Of a stretch of DNA of 64,000 nucleotides, positions 44,072-52,176 are shown piece by piece; positions within the stretch are counted from its first letter, which is position 1, and each line of letters starts with the position of its first letter. The notes under the pieces were generated by a model that was not told where the DNA came from, searched no databases, and worked only from the letters and a program-made list of their open reading frames with translations. The stretch comes from JAICKN01 sp036489565 (GTDB taxonomy: Bacteria; Acidobacteriota; Terriglobia; Terriglobales; Acidobacteriaceae): contig DASXFN010000106.1 in NCBI GenBank assembly GCA_036489565.1, positions 62,001 through 126,000 on the forward strand, given 5' to 3'. The position numbers and the translations under genes were made by a program.

Positions 44072-45619
44072 CTATACATCCAGGCGATTTGCAGCGGCAA
44101 CCCGTCCATACCAAAGGCCGGAGTCTTTCACGGTGCGCTTCTGGTCGCGGAAGTCCACATAGGTGAGGCCGTAGCGCTGGCTGTAACCATCCGCCCATTC
44201 AAAATTGTCGAGCAGACTCCAGGCATGGAAGGCGCGGACGTTCGCACCGTCGGCCATGGCGCGCGCCAGCTCCGCCAGGTATTCATGGAAGAAGTGAGTG
44301 CGCCGGGGATCGGGGACCCGTCCGTTTTCTTTTTCGTAAGGCGTGTCGAGATAGCTGCAGCCGCTTTCCGTGATTTCAATAATGGGCCGGTTGTATTCCC
44401 GCGAGATCTGCGTCACCAGGTCATACATGCCATGTGGCCAAACTTCCAGGCCAGCATCGGTAAGCGGCCCTTCGGTTGGCATTTCAACATGAATTTGCGT
44501 AAGCGGATCACGGCTCGAGGAACTTCCCTCCCCTTCGGTCTCTGTACCGAAATGGCCGCCACTGCTTGCCGTCTTAGCTCCGCTTGCATCGGAAACGACG
44601 CGGCGGGTGTAGTAGTGAAAGCCCAGCCAATCGAGCGGCACTTGCATGATTTTGTCGTCGCCGGATTGATATCCCATAGCTTCATACGGCGGTTCGCCGA
44701 CGAACGCGTTGGGATACTTGCCGTGCATCGCGGTCTCAAGGAAGTACAGGTTATTCATGGCATGGTAGCGCGCGGTCGCGGCGCGATCAGCTTCACTATC
44801 GGTTTTTGGATAGGCGGGCGCCATTCCGTAGGCACTGCCCACGGTGGCTTTGGAGGATGCCGCCTTGATCGCGCGAAATGCTTCGCCCTGCGCCAGGTTG
44901 ACGGTGTGCGCTGCCTTCAGAAACAGATTGAAGTCAGCCCTGCCCGGAGGAAATGCGCCAATGCCGTATCCGTAGTAGGTAAACGTCCATGGCATGTTGA
45001 AAGGGGCCCAGACGGTGATTCGGTCGCCGAGGTTCTTCGCCAGGATTCCGGCATAGTCCGCAAAAAATGCGGCCAGATCGCGGTTCGGCCAGCCTCCGCG
45101 GTCCTCAAGCCCTTGCGGCAGGTCCCAGTGGTAAAGAGTACAGAAGGGGCGTATGCCGGCTTCCAATAGCATGTCAGTGAGGCGTTTGTAGTGGTCGAGA
45201 CCTTTCTGGTTCACGGCCCCCGTGCCTGTTGGTTGAATGCGCGACCATGAAATTGAAAAACGATAGCTCTTCTGATTCAGGCGCTTAAGCAGAGCGATGT
45301 CCTGCGGGTAAAGATGATACTGATCGCAGGCAACGTCACCGGTGGCCCCGCCTTTAACTTTACCGACGGTATGGGAAAAGCGGTCCCAAATGGATTCGCC
45401 TTTGCCATCGGCGTTCCACGCGCCCTCCACCTGATAGGACGCGGTCGCCATGCCCCAAAGAAATCCGTCAGGAAAACGCGCGCCCGAAACTTGAGCGGAA
45501 GAAATTTCACCGGGGACATCGTCTTGTGAAGAAAGAGCATTTGCGGCGAAGCCGCGGCTAGCGAGCAATGCGCCGCTGGTAGTAGCGAGTGAGTTTTTAA
45601 GAAATTGGCGGCGATCCAT
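44072..45619 (-). CDS. Tat-exported GH1 family protein lacking the acid/base Glu
   Basis: 515 residues. A twin-arginine signal (DRRQFLKNSLATTSGALLASRGFAA) precedes a GH1 beta-glucosidase barrel (FPDGFLWGMATASYQVEGAW; YRFSISWSRIQPTG; LYHWDLPQGLEDRGGW). The nucleophile is present (E418 in IEITESG), but the acid/base motif NEP reads N208-M209-P210 (APFNMPW). With no acid catalyst ordinary glucosidase action should be poor, unless substrates have good leaving groups as in plant myrosinases (NQP). The ATG at 45619 begins the Tat signal; 17 codons upstream are rejected. Confidence 0.9.
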   Translation of the reverse strand: MDRRQFLKNSLATTSGALLASRGFAANALSSQDDVPGEISSAQVSGARFPDGFLWGMATASYQVEGAWNADGKGESIWDRFSHTVGKVKGGATGDVACDQYHLYPQDIALLKRLNQKSYRFSISWSRIQPTGTGAVNQKGLDHYKRLTDMLLEAGIRPFCTLYHWDLPQGLEDRGGWPNRDLAAFFADYAGILAKNLGDRITVWAPFNMPWTFTYYGYGIGAFPPGRADFNLFLKAAHTVNLAQGEAFRAIKAASSKATVGSAYGMAPAYPKTDSEADRAATARYHAMNNLYFLETAMHGKYPNAFVGEPPYEAMGYQSGDDKIMQVPLDWLGFHYYTRRVVSDASGAKTASSGGHFGTETEGEGSSSSRDPLTQIHVEMPTEGPLTDAGLEVWPHGMYDLVTQISREYNRPIIEITESGCSYLDTPYEKENGRVPDPRRTHFFHEYLAELARAMADGANVRAFHAWSLLDNFEWADGYSQRYGLTYVDFRDQKRTVKDSGLWYGRVAAANRLDV

Positions 45620-45681
45620 TTGCTGTACCTCTGCTGATGTACCTTTTGCCGAGCACTCAAAGTAGCACACTCGAGAGGCAA

Positions 45682-45718
45682 TAAAAAAGCCAACGACTTT
45701 GAACTGCCGGAGGCTGGC
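45682..45718 (-). terminator. probable intrinsic terminator after the ABC ATPase gene
   Basis: On the minus strand GCCAGC pairs with GTTGGC (one G-T pair) followed by TTTTTT. The loop is long (about 18 bases), so confidence is moderate. Confidence 0.45.
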
Positions 45719-45733
45719 GTTTATTGGCGGAAT

Positions 45734-46759
45734 TTAGAAAATCGTTTGTCTGCTATTGATGACGGGGCAACGCACCCAATGTGCAGGACTGATTTCCAGC
45801 AGCTCAGGGAAACTTTGTTTGCACCGCTCAATGCGAAAATCACAGCGCGGCTCGAAGTGACATCCTTCGGGAAGCGCATGAAGCGGCGGGACGGTTCCTT
45901 CAATCGTTTTTAGCGGCTGGGAACGCGATGTATGAAGTGTGGGCACGGCATTCAAAAGCCCGCGCGTGTAGGGATGCGCGGGCGTTTGAAAAATGTTCTG
46001 CTTACTTCCGACTTCCACTAAATTTCCTGTATACATAACCGCGACGCGGTCGGCGATTTGCGAGATGACCGCCAGATCATGCGAGATAAAGAGCATGGTA
46101 AGGCCAAACTTCGCCCGCAATTCAGCAAGCAATTCCAGGATTTGTGCCTGCACGGTCACGTCGAGCGCAGTTGTGGGCTCGTCCGCGATCAGCAACTTGG
46201 GCCGGTTCACAATGGCCATGGCAATCATGATGCGCTGGCGCATGCCTCCGGAAAGCTGGTGAGGATAATCGCGCGCGCGGCGGGCCGCATCGGGAATCGC
46301 GGTGTCATTCATGGCCTCGACGGCGCGGTCCCAGGCTTCTTTTTTTGAAACTCTCTCTGAAATATTCTGGTGCGCGCGCACCGCCTCCGCGATCTGGGCG
46401 CCCACGCGCATCACCGGATTCAGCGCGCTCATCGGCTCCTGAAAGATCATTCCAATTTGCCGTCCACGCAATTCGCGCATGGATTCCGCCGGCAGTTGCA
46501 GCAAGTCATGGCTTTGCTCACCATCATGCAACCGGATCATGCCGCTTATCTCGGCCTGGGGCGGGAGAAGGCGCATCAGCGCCAGCGAGGTCACCGACTT
46601 TCCTGATCCTGACTCGCCCACCATGCCCAGCACTTCGCCAGCCAAGATTTGAAAGCTTAAATCCTCTACCGCGGCAGGTGCGCCGGAGGATTGTCCGTTG
46701 CGCGATTTCCCGGAGGGAAAGCGGACCGTGAGATGTTCAACTTCCAGAAGCGCGGGCAC
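45734..46759 (-). CDS. peptide/nickel-type ABC transporter ATP-binding protein (DppD/OppD)
   Basis: 341 residues. Walker A GESGSGKS, signature LSGGMRQRIMIAM, Walker B LLIADEPTTALD and the switch His (FISHDLAV). The C-terminal oligopeptide-transporter extension with CHFEPRCDFRIERCKQSFPELL is typical of DppD/OppD and may hold an Fe-S or Zn site. No permease, binding protein or DppF partner is adjacent, so it depends on components elsewhere or is an orphan. Confidence 0.92.
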   Translation of the reverse strand: MPALLEVEHLTVRFPSGKSRNGQSSGAPAAVEDLSFQILAGEVLGMVGESGSGKSVTSLALMRLLPPQAEISGMIRLHDGEQSHDLLQLPAESMRELRGRQIGMIFQEPMSALNPVMRVGAQIAEAVRAHQNISERVSKKEAWDRAVEAMNDTAIPDAARRARDYPHQLSGGMRQRIMIAMAIVNRPKLLIADEPTTALDVTVQAQILELLAELRAKFGLTMLFISHDLAVISQIADRVAVMYTGNLVEVGSKQNIFQTPAHPYTRGLLNAVPTLHTSRSQPLKTIEGTVPPLHALPEGCHFEPRCDFRIERCKQSFPELLEISPAHWVRCPVINSRQTIF

Positions 46760-46801
46760 GGCTTCATGTTAGCAGCCCAAAATAAAACGCACGAGGAAAA
46801 C

Positions 46802-48109
46802 TCAGATTTCTGACTTCAATGCGAGGCGATGCAAAAATCCGGCACGAATGGAAGTGGCCACCTTTTTTGGGAAACTTGAGGGGAGATGGTCCAGCGCTTT
46901 TGTGATTGCATCCTTGGCAGTCTCGCGCAGCTCGCTGAAAATAGAACGTACCACCACTTCGCCTACTCCCGCACGCCGCCCTGTCTGAACAAAATGTCTC
47001 GGAAGAATTTCATTGATGCGGTAATGCCGGTTGTCTCCCACGGCCATCGCAAGCCGAAAACGGTTGTGGCGAATCTGCCCCGCATCTACGCTGGGTTGCG
47101 CGGAAATTACATCGTAGAGCGGCGTCATTCGATAGCGGCCGCCGGGCGAAAGAAAGATGCTGAAATTTTTGGCGTGCCCGTCCGTTGCGCCCATGAGCCA
47201 GAAAACCACAATACTCTTTAAGAATGTTCGCTGGTCTTCGGCTGGCGTATCGCTGTCGCGAAGCAGTCGCAATATGGCGTCAATGCCAGGGCCCCCATCG
47301 CTTTCATATTTCAAAGTCGGCGCCACAGAAAGCGCCTGGCAACAGTCTTCCTGGGGAACGCGTAACAGTCGCCCATCTTCGGCCCAATGACGATCAAACC
47401 GTTTTACAATCAGAACCGCACGCTTGCGAAAGTGACCCATTCGCCCCTGTGCCGCTGGCAGTCCGAGAGATTCGAGAAGTTTCAAGCAGAAGTATTCGTT
47501 CTCCACGCTATGTGTAAGATCAATTCCATTGGGAAGTTGTCCAATGGAAGGCTTGAATATATGAGTCGTGGCTGTAACTCCCTGCGGCTTGTACCATGCT
47601 TTTTTCCAGCGCAGCAGCGCCGTTTTTTCCTGCGCGCCGGCAATGGATATCCGGAAATCTTCTTTTTCATCAATGCCCAAAGGGGCAGTAGCGAGATTGG
47701 CGAGGATCTCTGCGATTTCGGTTGAGCTGAGCGGGACACCCGCAACACGACCAGCCGCACCCGGTTTTCGGTCCTGCTGCAAAAATTGCAGCGCTCCCAC
47801 GCAATCATGCCCAATCGCGCTTAATAAGCTGTACGCATCGGTCCCTTCGGCATGCGTGCGCGCAGCGATACGGCCGCGAATGGCTTCATTGTCAGGCAAT
47901 AGGTTTTCAAACACGGCACGCACGGGTGCGCCTGTGTACGCGTCCTCTCTTAACGGAATGGAGAGCGAAATGGGCATGGTGTGCGCCCATGTGAGCCAGC
48001 TCGCATCGTACTGAAATGAGGTGGCCCCCGATGCTTCACGGCGCAACTGGCCTACCAGCCGGCTGTTGAGGAATACATTGAGCGGCTCATGCCGCCGATG
48101 TCTGGCCAT
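46802..48109 (-). CDS. hipA: HipA-family serine/threonine kinase toxin
   Basis: 435 residues. The N-terminal HipA domain (EPLNVFLNSRLVGQLRRE) is followed by a kinase core with the ATP-binding IAGAQEKTALL, the catalytic ATDGHAKNF (D310) and the Mg-binding YDVISAQP. E. coli HipA phosphorylates glutamyl-tRNA synthetase and causes persistence; the target here is unknown. Its ATG overlaps the hipB stop (TGATG), so the pair is translationally coupled. Confidence 0.95.
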   Translation of the reverse strand: MARHRRHEPLNVFLNSRLVGQLRREASGATSFQYDASWLTWAHTMPISLSIPLREDAYTGAPVRAVFENLLPDNEAIRGRIAARTHAEGTDAYSLLSAIGHDCVGALQFLQQDRKPGAAGRVAGVPLSSTEIAEILANLATAPLGIDEKEDFRISIAGAQEKTALLRWKKAWYKPQGVTATTHIFKPSIGQLPNGIDLTHSVENEYFCLKLLESLGLPAAQGRMGHFRKRAVLIVKRFDRHWAEDGRLLRVPQEDCCQALSVAPTLKYESDGGPGIDAILRLLRDSDTPAEDQRTFLKSIVVFWLMGATDGHAKNFSIFLSPGGRYRMTPLYDVISAQPSVDAGQIRHNRFRLAMAVGDNRHYRINEILPRHFVQTGRRAGVGEVVVRSIFSELRETAKDAITKALDHLPSSFPKKVATSIRAGFLHRLALKSEI

Positions 48110-48360
48110 CAGAACAACTCCTCAACTTCCTGGCGGGAACCTTTGGTTCGCGAGCGAACAATCAGCTCCAGATTGAGCGCCGCCAAGGCATCGAAGAGCG
48201 TGCCCAGACGGCTGTCGGATGCGGAGTTTTCCAGTGCGGATAGAGTGGCTTGCCGCAGGTGGATGCGCGATGCGAGCGCTCCCTGGGAGAGACCCATACT
48301 CCGGCGCTGGCGCTGTAGGACGGTACCAAGCTGTTTGGGGGTGCGGGTAATTTGCTGCAT
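48109..48360 (-). CDS. hipB: HipB-family helix-turn-helix antitoxin
   Basis: 83 residues with an XRE helix-turn-helix (LGTVLQRQRRSMGLSQGALASRIHLRQATLSALEN) and a C-terminal dimerisation strand. The ATG at 48360 follows AAGGAGTGGCC; an in-frame ATG at 48381 lies inside the first operator and is rejected. Three evenly spaced palindromes upstream indicate cooperative autorepression. Confidence 0.93.
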   Translation of the reverse strand: MQQITRTPKQLGTVLQRQRRSMGLSQGALASRIHLRQATLSALENSASDSRLGTLFDALAALNLELIVRSRTKGSRQEVEELF

Positions 48361-48372
48361 GGCCACTCCTTT

Positions 48373-48442
48373 ATACGGCATACCGTATATCTATGGAATA
48401 TACGCTATACAGTATATTTAAGCAATATACGCTTTAGCGTAT
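48373..48442. promoter_or_regulatory. triple hipBA operator, 27-bp spacing
   Basis: Three 16-bp palindromes: ATACGG-CATA-CCGTAT (48373-48388), ATACGC-TATA-CAGTAT (48400-48415, imperfect) and ATACGC-TTTA-GCGTAT (48427-48442). Each starts exactly 27 bp after the last. The first overlaps the presumed 5' untranslated region of hipB. Confidence 0.85.
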
Positions 48443-48535
48443 CAGCAAAAGAGGAGCGGAACTATTCGCTACATTGCGAGTGCCTTAACTCTTCCTCGTG
48501 GAATGTCGAGGAAATGCGGTATCAGAAATGCCGGC

Positions 48536-49288
48536 TCAGTATCCGCTGAATTCCTCGGTGCGGATGTCGTCGGGATCCACCTGCGCCTTCTCCAGCATGG
48601 CGCGCATGGCGGTGACCATTGCGGGCGGCCCGGCGACGTAATAAATTGGTCCGGCGAGCGACGACAGGTGACGTTGCAGCATGGGCGCGTCAATGAATCC
48701 GGTTTCTCCGCTCCAGGGCTGCGAGGACTTTTCCATCTCCGCCATGGTGGCCACCAGTTGAAAATTCTTGTACGTCTTTTCGATCGCTTGCAGCTCGCCG
48801 AGAAATGCAGCATCTTCAGGGCGGCGGTTGGAGTAGAAGAGGACGATTTTATGCGGAAGAAGGTTTTCCGCCGCGTGCTTGATGATGCTATGGAAGGGCG
48901 TGATGCCGATGCCTCCAGCGAGAAAGACCGCGGGCTTGGAGGTGTTTCGGTGCAGCGTGAAAGAACCCATGGGACCATCTACAAGAAATTTGGCGCCCCG
49001 ATGCAGTTGCTTGAAGACACGTTTGAAGGCGGTGTCGCGCATTCTGGTGGTCACCGAGAGCTCAGGCTCCGCCGGAGTGCTGACCAGCGAAAAAGCACGT
49101 GCGTTTCCTTCGCCGTCAGTCTCAGGAGGGTCAATGAGCGTGATCTCGACGAATTGGCCGGGGACGAAGTCAAAACCAGCGGGCTTGGCAAAGTGAAAGC
49201 GCATGGTGCCTTCGGCAACGAGTTCATGGCGGATCAATTCTGTGGGTTGGGCGGGCAAGAGTCCTCCGGTTCGATCCCTGTCTTCCAC
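48536..49288 (-). CDS. FAD/NAD(P)-binding oxidoreductase (ferredoxin-NADP reductase fold)
   Basis: 250 residues: FAD domain with FDFVPGQFVEITL and RAFSLVSTP, then NAD(P) domain with FLAGGIGITPFHSI and YYVAGPPAMVTAMRAML. It has no Fe-S or globin domain, so it is a stand-alone reductase. The upstream gene on the same strand is a hemerythrin, and the two could work together in oxygen or NO handling (inference). It ends in EEFSGY, an aromatic C-terminus typical of flavin stacking. Confidence 0.88.
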   Translation of the reverse strand: MEDRDRTGGLLPAQPTELIRHELVAEGTMRFHFAKPAGFDFVPGQFVEITLIDPPETDGEGNARAFSLVSTPAEPELSVTTRMRDTAFKRVFKQLHRGAKFLVDGPMGSFTLHRNTSKPAVFLAGGIGITPFHSIIKHAAENLLPHKIVLFYSNRRPEDAAFLGELQAIEKTYKNFQLVATMAEMEKSSQPWSGETGFIDAPMLQRHLSSLAGPIYYVAGPPAMVTAMRAMLEKAQVDPDDIRTEEFSGY

Positions 49289-49399
49289 TTTAGATTGCGG
49301 AAAGGCCCTTCAGGTTACGCGATCTTATGCAGTTCCCGTCGGCGAGCATTCTATGTATAACGTCGGATGTCTAGTGCGACTCGAATATACAAAATTACA

Positions 49400-49930
49400 T
49401 TACCTCTGCCGGCGGGCACGCATTTCAGCTTCCATCGAACGCAAGTCAGCAGCAGGCAGAAATTTTTGCATGGCCGGAATCACCTGCTCTTCTTCGAGTT
49501 GCAAATGCGACGTCCACAACTCCTGCAGGCGTTGCGTTCGCGGAAGAAGAGAGGGATTTTCTTGAGAGGGATTGTTCGCCATTGCGCGCCATTCCAGAAT
49601 GAGATTGGCGACCAGGGCGTCAATTTCAGTGTGCTGTCGCACCATCGTTTCATTGGCATCGGCCAGAACGCCTACCGGCAACACTCGTTGCAGGCGGGGA
49701 TGCAATGAGTCATTCTCGTCGGCTTCATGAAAAGGCAAGGCTTCGGTGTAGTAGCGGAGCACGGACTGAGCGGCGGTCGCGCGTTCCGCCGGCGGCGTCG
49801 CGGATTTTTCCGCGAGGCGCAGCGCAACTTCCGTAAAGTGCCGGATGCGCTGGTGGCAGCCAAGCAACATGGATGCCGCGTCTTCGTTGCGGCTGGAAGA
49901 CTCATTTGCGCCGTGAATGTTGACGAACAT
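49400..49930 (-). CDS. hemerythrin-domain protein
   Basis: 176 residues, all helical, with the HHE-type metal pattern: GCHQRIRHF, FHEADENDSLHPRL, RQHTEIDALV and WTSHLQLEEEQVIPAM. Such di-iron proteins bind O2 or sense NO/redox. It is the last chromosomal gene before the prophage-like region; its start lies 40 bp from the end of the repressor gene. Confidence 0.88.
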   Translation of the reverse strand: MFVNIHGANESSSRNEDAASMLLGCHQRIRHFTEVALRLAEKSATPPAERATAAQSVLRYYTEALPFHEADENDSLHPRLQRVLPVGVLADANETMVRQHTEIDALVANLILEWRAMANNPSQENPSLLPRTQRLQELWTSHLQLEEEQVIPAMQKFLPAADLRSMEAEMRARRQR

Positions 49931-49970
49931 CGCTTTCTATTATGTCACTTTTCGCGGGACTGGATGGAGG

Positions 49971-50684
49971 CTAGGTTTCAATCCCCACGTAGCAGATGCG
50001 GCCGATGATGTAGTCGGTCGCGGTTTTTCCCTTTTCGATAGGCAAAATCTCCACCGGGTATGCGGGGTTGTGGGGGCGCAGAACCAGATGTTTGCCGGCG
50101 ACCTCCACGTACTTCATCGTGCATGCGCCGCTTTTGAGCACCGCGTACATATTCGACTCGCCTTTGCGATATGGCTTGAGCGAATTGTAGTGACGGTCAA
50201 TCAGCACGGTGGCGCCGGGCAGCAGGCGGGGATACATGCTCATGCCATCACGCCCGTCGGCGCGGAGAACGATAAAACGCTCCCAGTGCTCGCGGTCGCC
50301 TTCCATTTCAGAGCGAAGTTTGCGCAGGAAGCTCTTCTTGAACTTCAGGACGTCTTTCACTTTCATACTCAGAATCAAAGGCTTGACGGCGACGCGGCCT
50401 TCGACCAACAGGATGTTTTCAAAATCGTCTTCACTTGGCGGGACGATGCTGGCGCGCTTGTTGATTTCTGATGGGTCCACGAGATCGAGCACGGACAAGC
50501 GCTGTACGTTGAGCACTTTGTCCATACCTTGGACACTGAGTCCACGTTTTCGATTGAGGAAATTTGAAATGTGGGCCTGCTTGAAGCCCGTCTGCTCGGC
50601 GAGTTGCAGGCCGGTAAGGCCGCCTTCCCCAATGCGATCGGTGAGCGCCTTGCGCAGGTTTTCCTGGAGGTGCTTGAATTTCAT
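49971..50684 (-). CDS. phage CI/LexA-like repressor (XRE + S24 domain)
   Basis: 237 residues. The N-terminal helix-turn-helix (LTGLQLAEQTGFKQAHISNFLNRKRGL) is followed by a linker and an S24-like domain with GMSMYPRLLPGATVLID (Ser nucleophile) and GACTMKYVEV (possible Lys). An Ala-Gly cleavage site is not evident, so SOS cleavage is uncertain. It is divergent from a small gene and a strong promoter, as expected of a phage lysogeny switch. The ATG at 50684 was chosen over 75 extra upstream codons that run through the promoter region. Confidence 0.85.
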   Translation of the reverse strand: MKFKHLQENLRKALTDRIGEGGLTGLQLAEQTGFKQAHISNFLNRKRGLSVQGMDKVLNVQRLSVLDLVDPSEINKRASIVPPSEDDFENILLVEGRVAVKPLILSMKVKDVLKFKKSFLRKLRSEMEGDREHWERFIVLRADGRDGMSMYPRLLPGATVLIDRHYNSLKPYRKGESNMYAVLKSGACTMKYVEVAGKHLVLRPHNPAYPVEILPIEKGKTATDYIIGRICYVGIET

Positions 50685-50693
50685 GGCGGAAGT

Positions 50694-50708
50694 ATAGCAT
50701 TTAGCTAT
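50694..50708. promoter_or_regulatory. candidate repressor operator near the repressor gene
   Basis: ATAGC-ATTTA-GCTAT is a perfect inverted repeat 10 bp upstream of the repressor start. Confidence 0.55.
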
Positions 50709-50748
50709 TGCGATAACTACGCAGAACATCTTAAAGGAAATTAATTTC

Positions 50749-50776
50749 TTGACATGGAGAAACTGGGAGCTATAGG
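50749..50776 (+). promoter_or_regulatory. sigma-70-type promoter of the divergent early genes
   Basis: TTGACA (50749-50754), 16-bp spacer, TATAGG (50771-50776). It points toward the small gene at 50819. Confidence 0.6.
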
Positions 50777-50798
50777 ATGAGCGGCACTTTATAGCTCC
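50766..50798. promoter_or_regulatory. candidate operator over the -10 box
   Basis: GGAGCTATA (50766-50774) and TATAGCTCC (50790-50798) are a perfect 9-bp inverted repeat. The left arm covers the -10 box. The half-site TATAGC is shared with the palindrome at 50694. Confidence 0.6.
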
Positions 50799-50818
50799 TT
50801 CGCTTTGGAGAAAACAGT

Positions 50819-51028
50819 ATGACGCATGATGCAAGCAATCCAAGCGAGGAGGCCACTTTCGTCGAGTTTCGCCGCAAGGTGCGATCAGCCGAGGTGCTCT
50901 CGCTCGCAATGGAGAAGCTGTTGTGGTCGATTCATTTCACCGGGAAGGTCAGCATCGTGGTGCAGAATGGCCGCGTGTTGAAGTCCGGTTACGAAGAAGG
51001 TTATTTCCGCCAGCATGCTTCTATCTAG
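50819..51028 (+). CDS. small protein, 69 aa, first early gene
   Basis: Not recognised. MTHDASNPSEEATFVEFRRKVRSAEVLSLAMEKLLWSIHFTGKVSIVVQNG: a charged helix followed by a beta hairpin. GGAGAAAACAGT precedes the ATG. Position, divergent from the repressor, is where Cro- or antirepressor-like proteins are found, but no helix-turn-helix is clear. Followed by an intrinsic terminator at 51090. Confidence 0.65.
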   Translation: MTHDASNPSEEATFVEFRRKVRSAEVLSLAMEKLLWSIHFTGKVSIVVQNGRVLKSGYEEGYFRQHASI

Positions 51029-51089
51029 CGGGAATGCCTAAACGCACTGATAACTAAATATTCATAACCAGGTCGTCGTAAGAGAAACG

Positions 51090-51127
51090 AGCCCTGTGAC
51101 CGAGCAATCGGCGCGGGGCTTTTTTAT
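51090..51127 (+). terminator. intrinsic terminator
   Basis: AGCCC...GGGCT outer stem with an inner CCGA-GCAA-TCGG stem, followed by TTTTTTA. Confidence 0.8.
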
Positions 51128-51161
51128 TTGGTCGGTGGTCGTCGGCTGTTGGTCGGTGGTC

Positions 51162-51194
51162 TTTGGTTTTTGGTTTTTGGTTTTTGGTTTTTGG
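51162..51194. repeat. heptamer tandem repeat (TTTTTGG)4
   Basis: Four perfect TTTTTGG units (51167-51194) plus a partial unit before them. It ends 22 bp before the ATG of the next gene. The preceding 30 bp contain two copies of GGTCGGTGGTC. Confidence 0.85.
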
Positions 51195-51216
51195 CAATCA
51201 TTCATGGAGGGCAATT

Positions 51217-51459
51217 ATGGAAACAGAAAATATGGAAATCATAGAGTTGGAGTTGAAGTATTGCGAACGTTGTGGCGGGCTGTGGCTGCGGATCCGGGGG
51301 AGAGATGACGTTTATTGCGCTTCTTGCGCGCTGCAGGTTTCGGATTTGCCGGGCGCTGCGCCGCGGAAGCGTGGCGCGAAGTTGCCAAGCAGAGGGCACG
51401 GCGACCGCAAGCAACTTCCAAACTTTGGCAATATCTCGCGGCAAGGAGGGAACGCGTGA
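51217..51459 (+). CDS. small zinc-ribbon protein of the prophage
   Basis: 80 residues with CERCG...CASC spaced 17 residues apart (a four-Cys zinc ribbon) and a basic C-terminal tail (PRKRGAKLPSRGHGDRKQL). GGAGGGCAATT precedes the ATG. Its stop overlaps the next start (TGATG), so the two are coupled. DNA or RNA binding is inferred. Confidence 0.7.
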   Translation: METENMEIIELELKYCERCGGLWLRIRGRDDVYCASCALQVSDLPGAAPRKRGAKLPSRGHGDRKQLPNFGNISRQGGNA

Positions 51460-52049
51460 TGGGCACAATTTTGTTTTTGACCGCGAATGCGCACGGGCGG
51501 CAGGAAAAGACGCCGCACAACGTGGGAAGTTCAACCGCAACGGCAAGCGTGGTGACGCAAGCGGTTCACGAGGAAGAGTCGGAATATTTCCCCAATGATC
51601 CCGATGTCTGGCTTTATCGCGATCGGACGATTGCGCTCCTGCGGCGTTACTTCCGCATTTCAATTGAAGTGGGGAGGCTGCCCTCGCTGGTGGGCCGCGA
51701 GGTATTTCGGGGGCGGGTGACCGCGTACCGGATGAGGACATTCGAGGACGCGGTGATTTTCGTTCATGATGTGGAGCACGGGCTGGAGCGATTGGATGCT
51801 TTTGAGCGCGAGTTGATTGGAAAGATTATTTTCCAGGAATACACGCACGACGAGGCGGCGCACTTGATGGGATGCTGGAGGCGCACGGTAGGGCGGCGAT
51901 TTCCTGAAGCTCTGGATCGGCTGAGTGAAATTTTTCTGGAAGGAGGGGTGCTGAGCCGTTTTCCAGCGGCGGGAAAGAAGCCGGCGCAAAGTTGTCAAGA
52001 GGAGGAAAGTGAGCAAAAGTTTGTAAGTGTTTCAATACGCGGGAAATAA
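51459..52049 (+). CDS. sigma-like/ArpU-like phage regulator
   Basis: 196 residues. The C-terminal part (LERLDAFERELIGKIIFQEYTHDEAAHLMGCWRRTVGRRFPEALDRLSEIFL) resembles sigma region 4 with its helix-turn-helix. The N-terminal 70 residues are variable. AAGGAGGG precedes the ATG. A strong terminator lies 76 bp after its stop, so it may activate or antiterminate the late genes beyond; this is inference from order. Confidence 0.65.
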   Translation: MGTILFLTANAHGRQEKTPHNVGSSTATASVVTQAVHEEESEYFPNDPDVWLYRDRTIALLRRYFRISIEVGRLPSLVGREVFRGRVTAYRMRTFEDAVIFVHDVEHGLERLDAFERELIGKIIFQEYTHDEAAHLMGCWRRTVGRRFPEALDRLSEIFLEGGVLSRFPAAGKKPAQSCQEEESEQKFVSVSIRGK

Positions 52050-52124
52050 AAAGTTGTGAGTGATGTCCCATTTCCCCCCTGCTGTTTGATATTCTGAATT
52101 CACAAGTGAGAAAAAAGTTTTTGC

Positions 52125-52157
52125 GGGCGTGCCCTTAAAGCACGCCCTAATTTTTTT
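52125..52157 (+). terminator. intrinsic terminator between early and late prophage genes
   Basis: GGGCGTGC (52125-52132), loop CCTTAAA, GCACGCCC (52140-52147), then TAATTTTTTT. A perfect 8-bp stem with a long T-run. Confidence 0.9.
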
Positions 52158-52176
52158 GGGAAATCTTCCGATCAAT

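Noticed and set aside
44225..45169. 314-residue frame antisense to the GH1 gene
   Set aside because: GH1 motifs are clear on the minus strand; the plus frame has no recognisable pattern.
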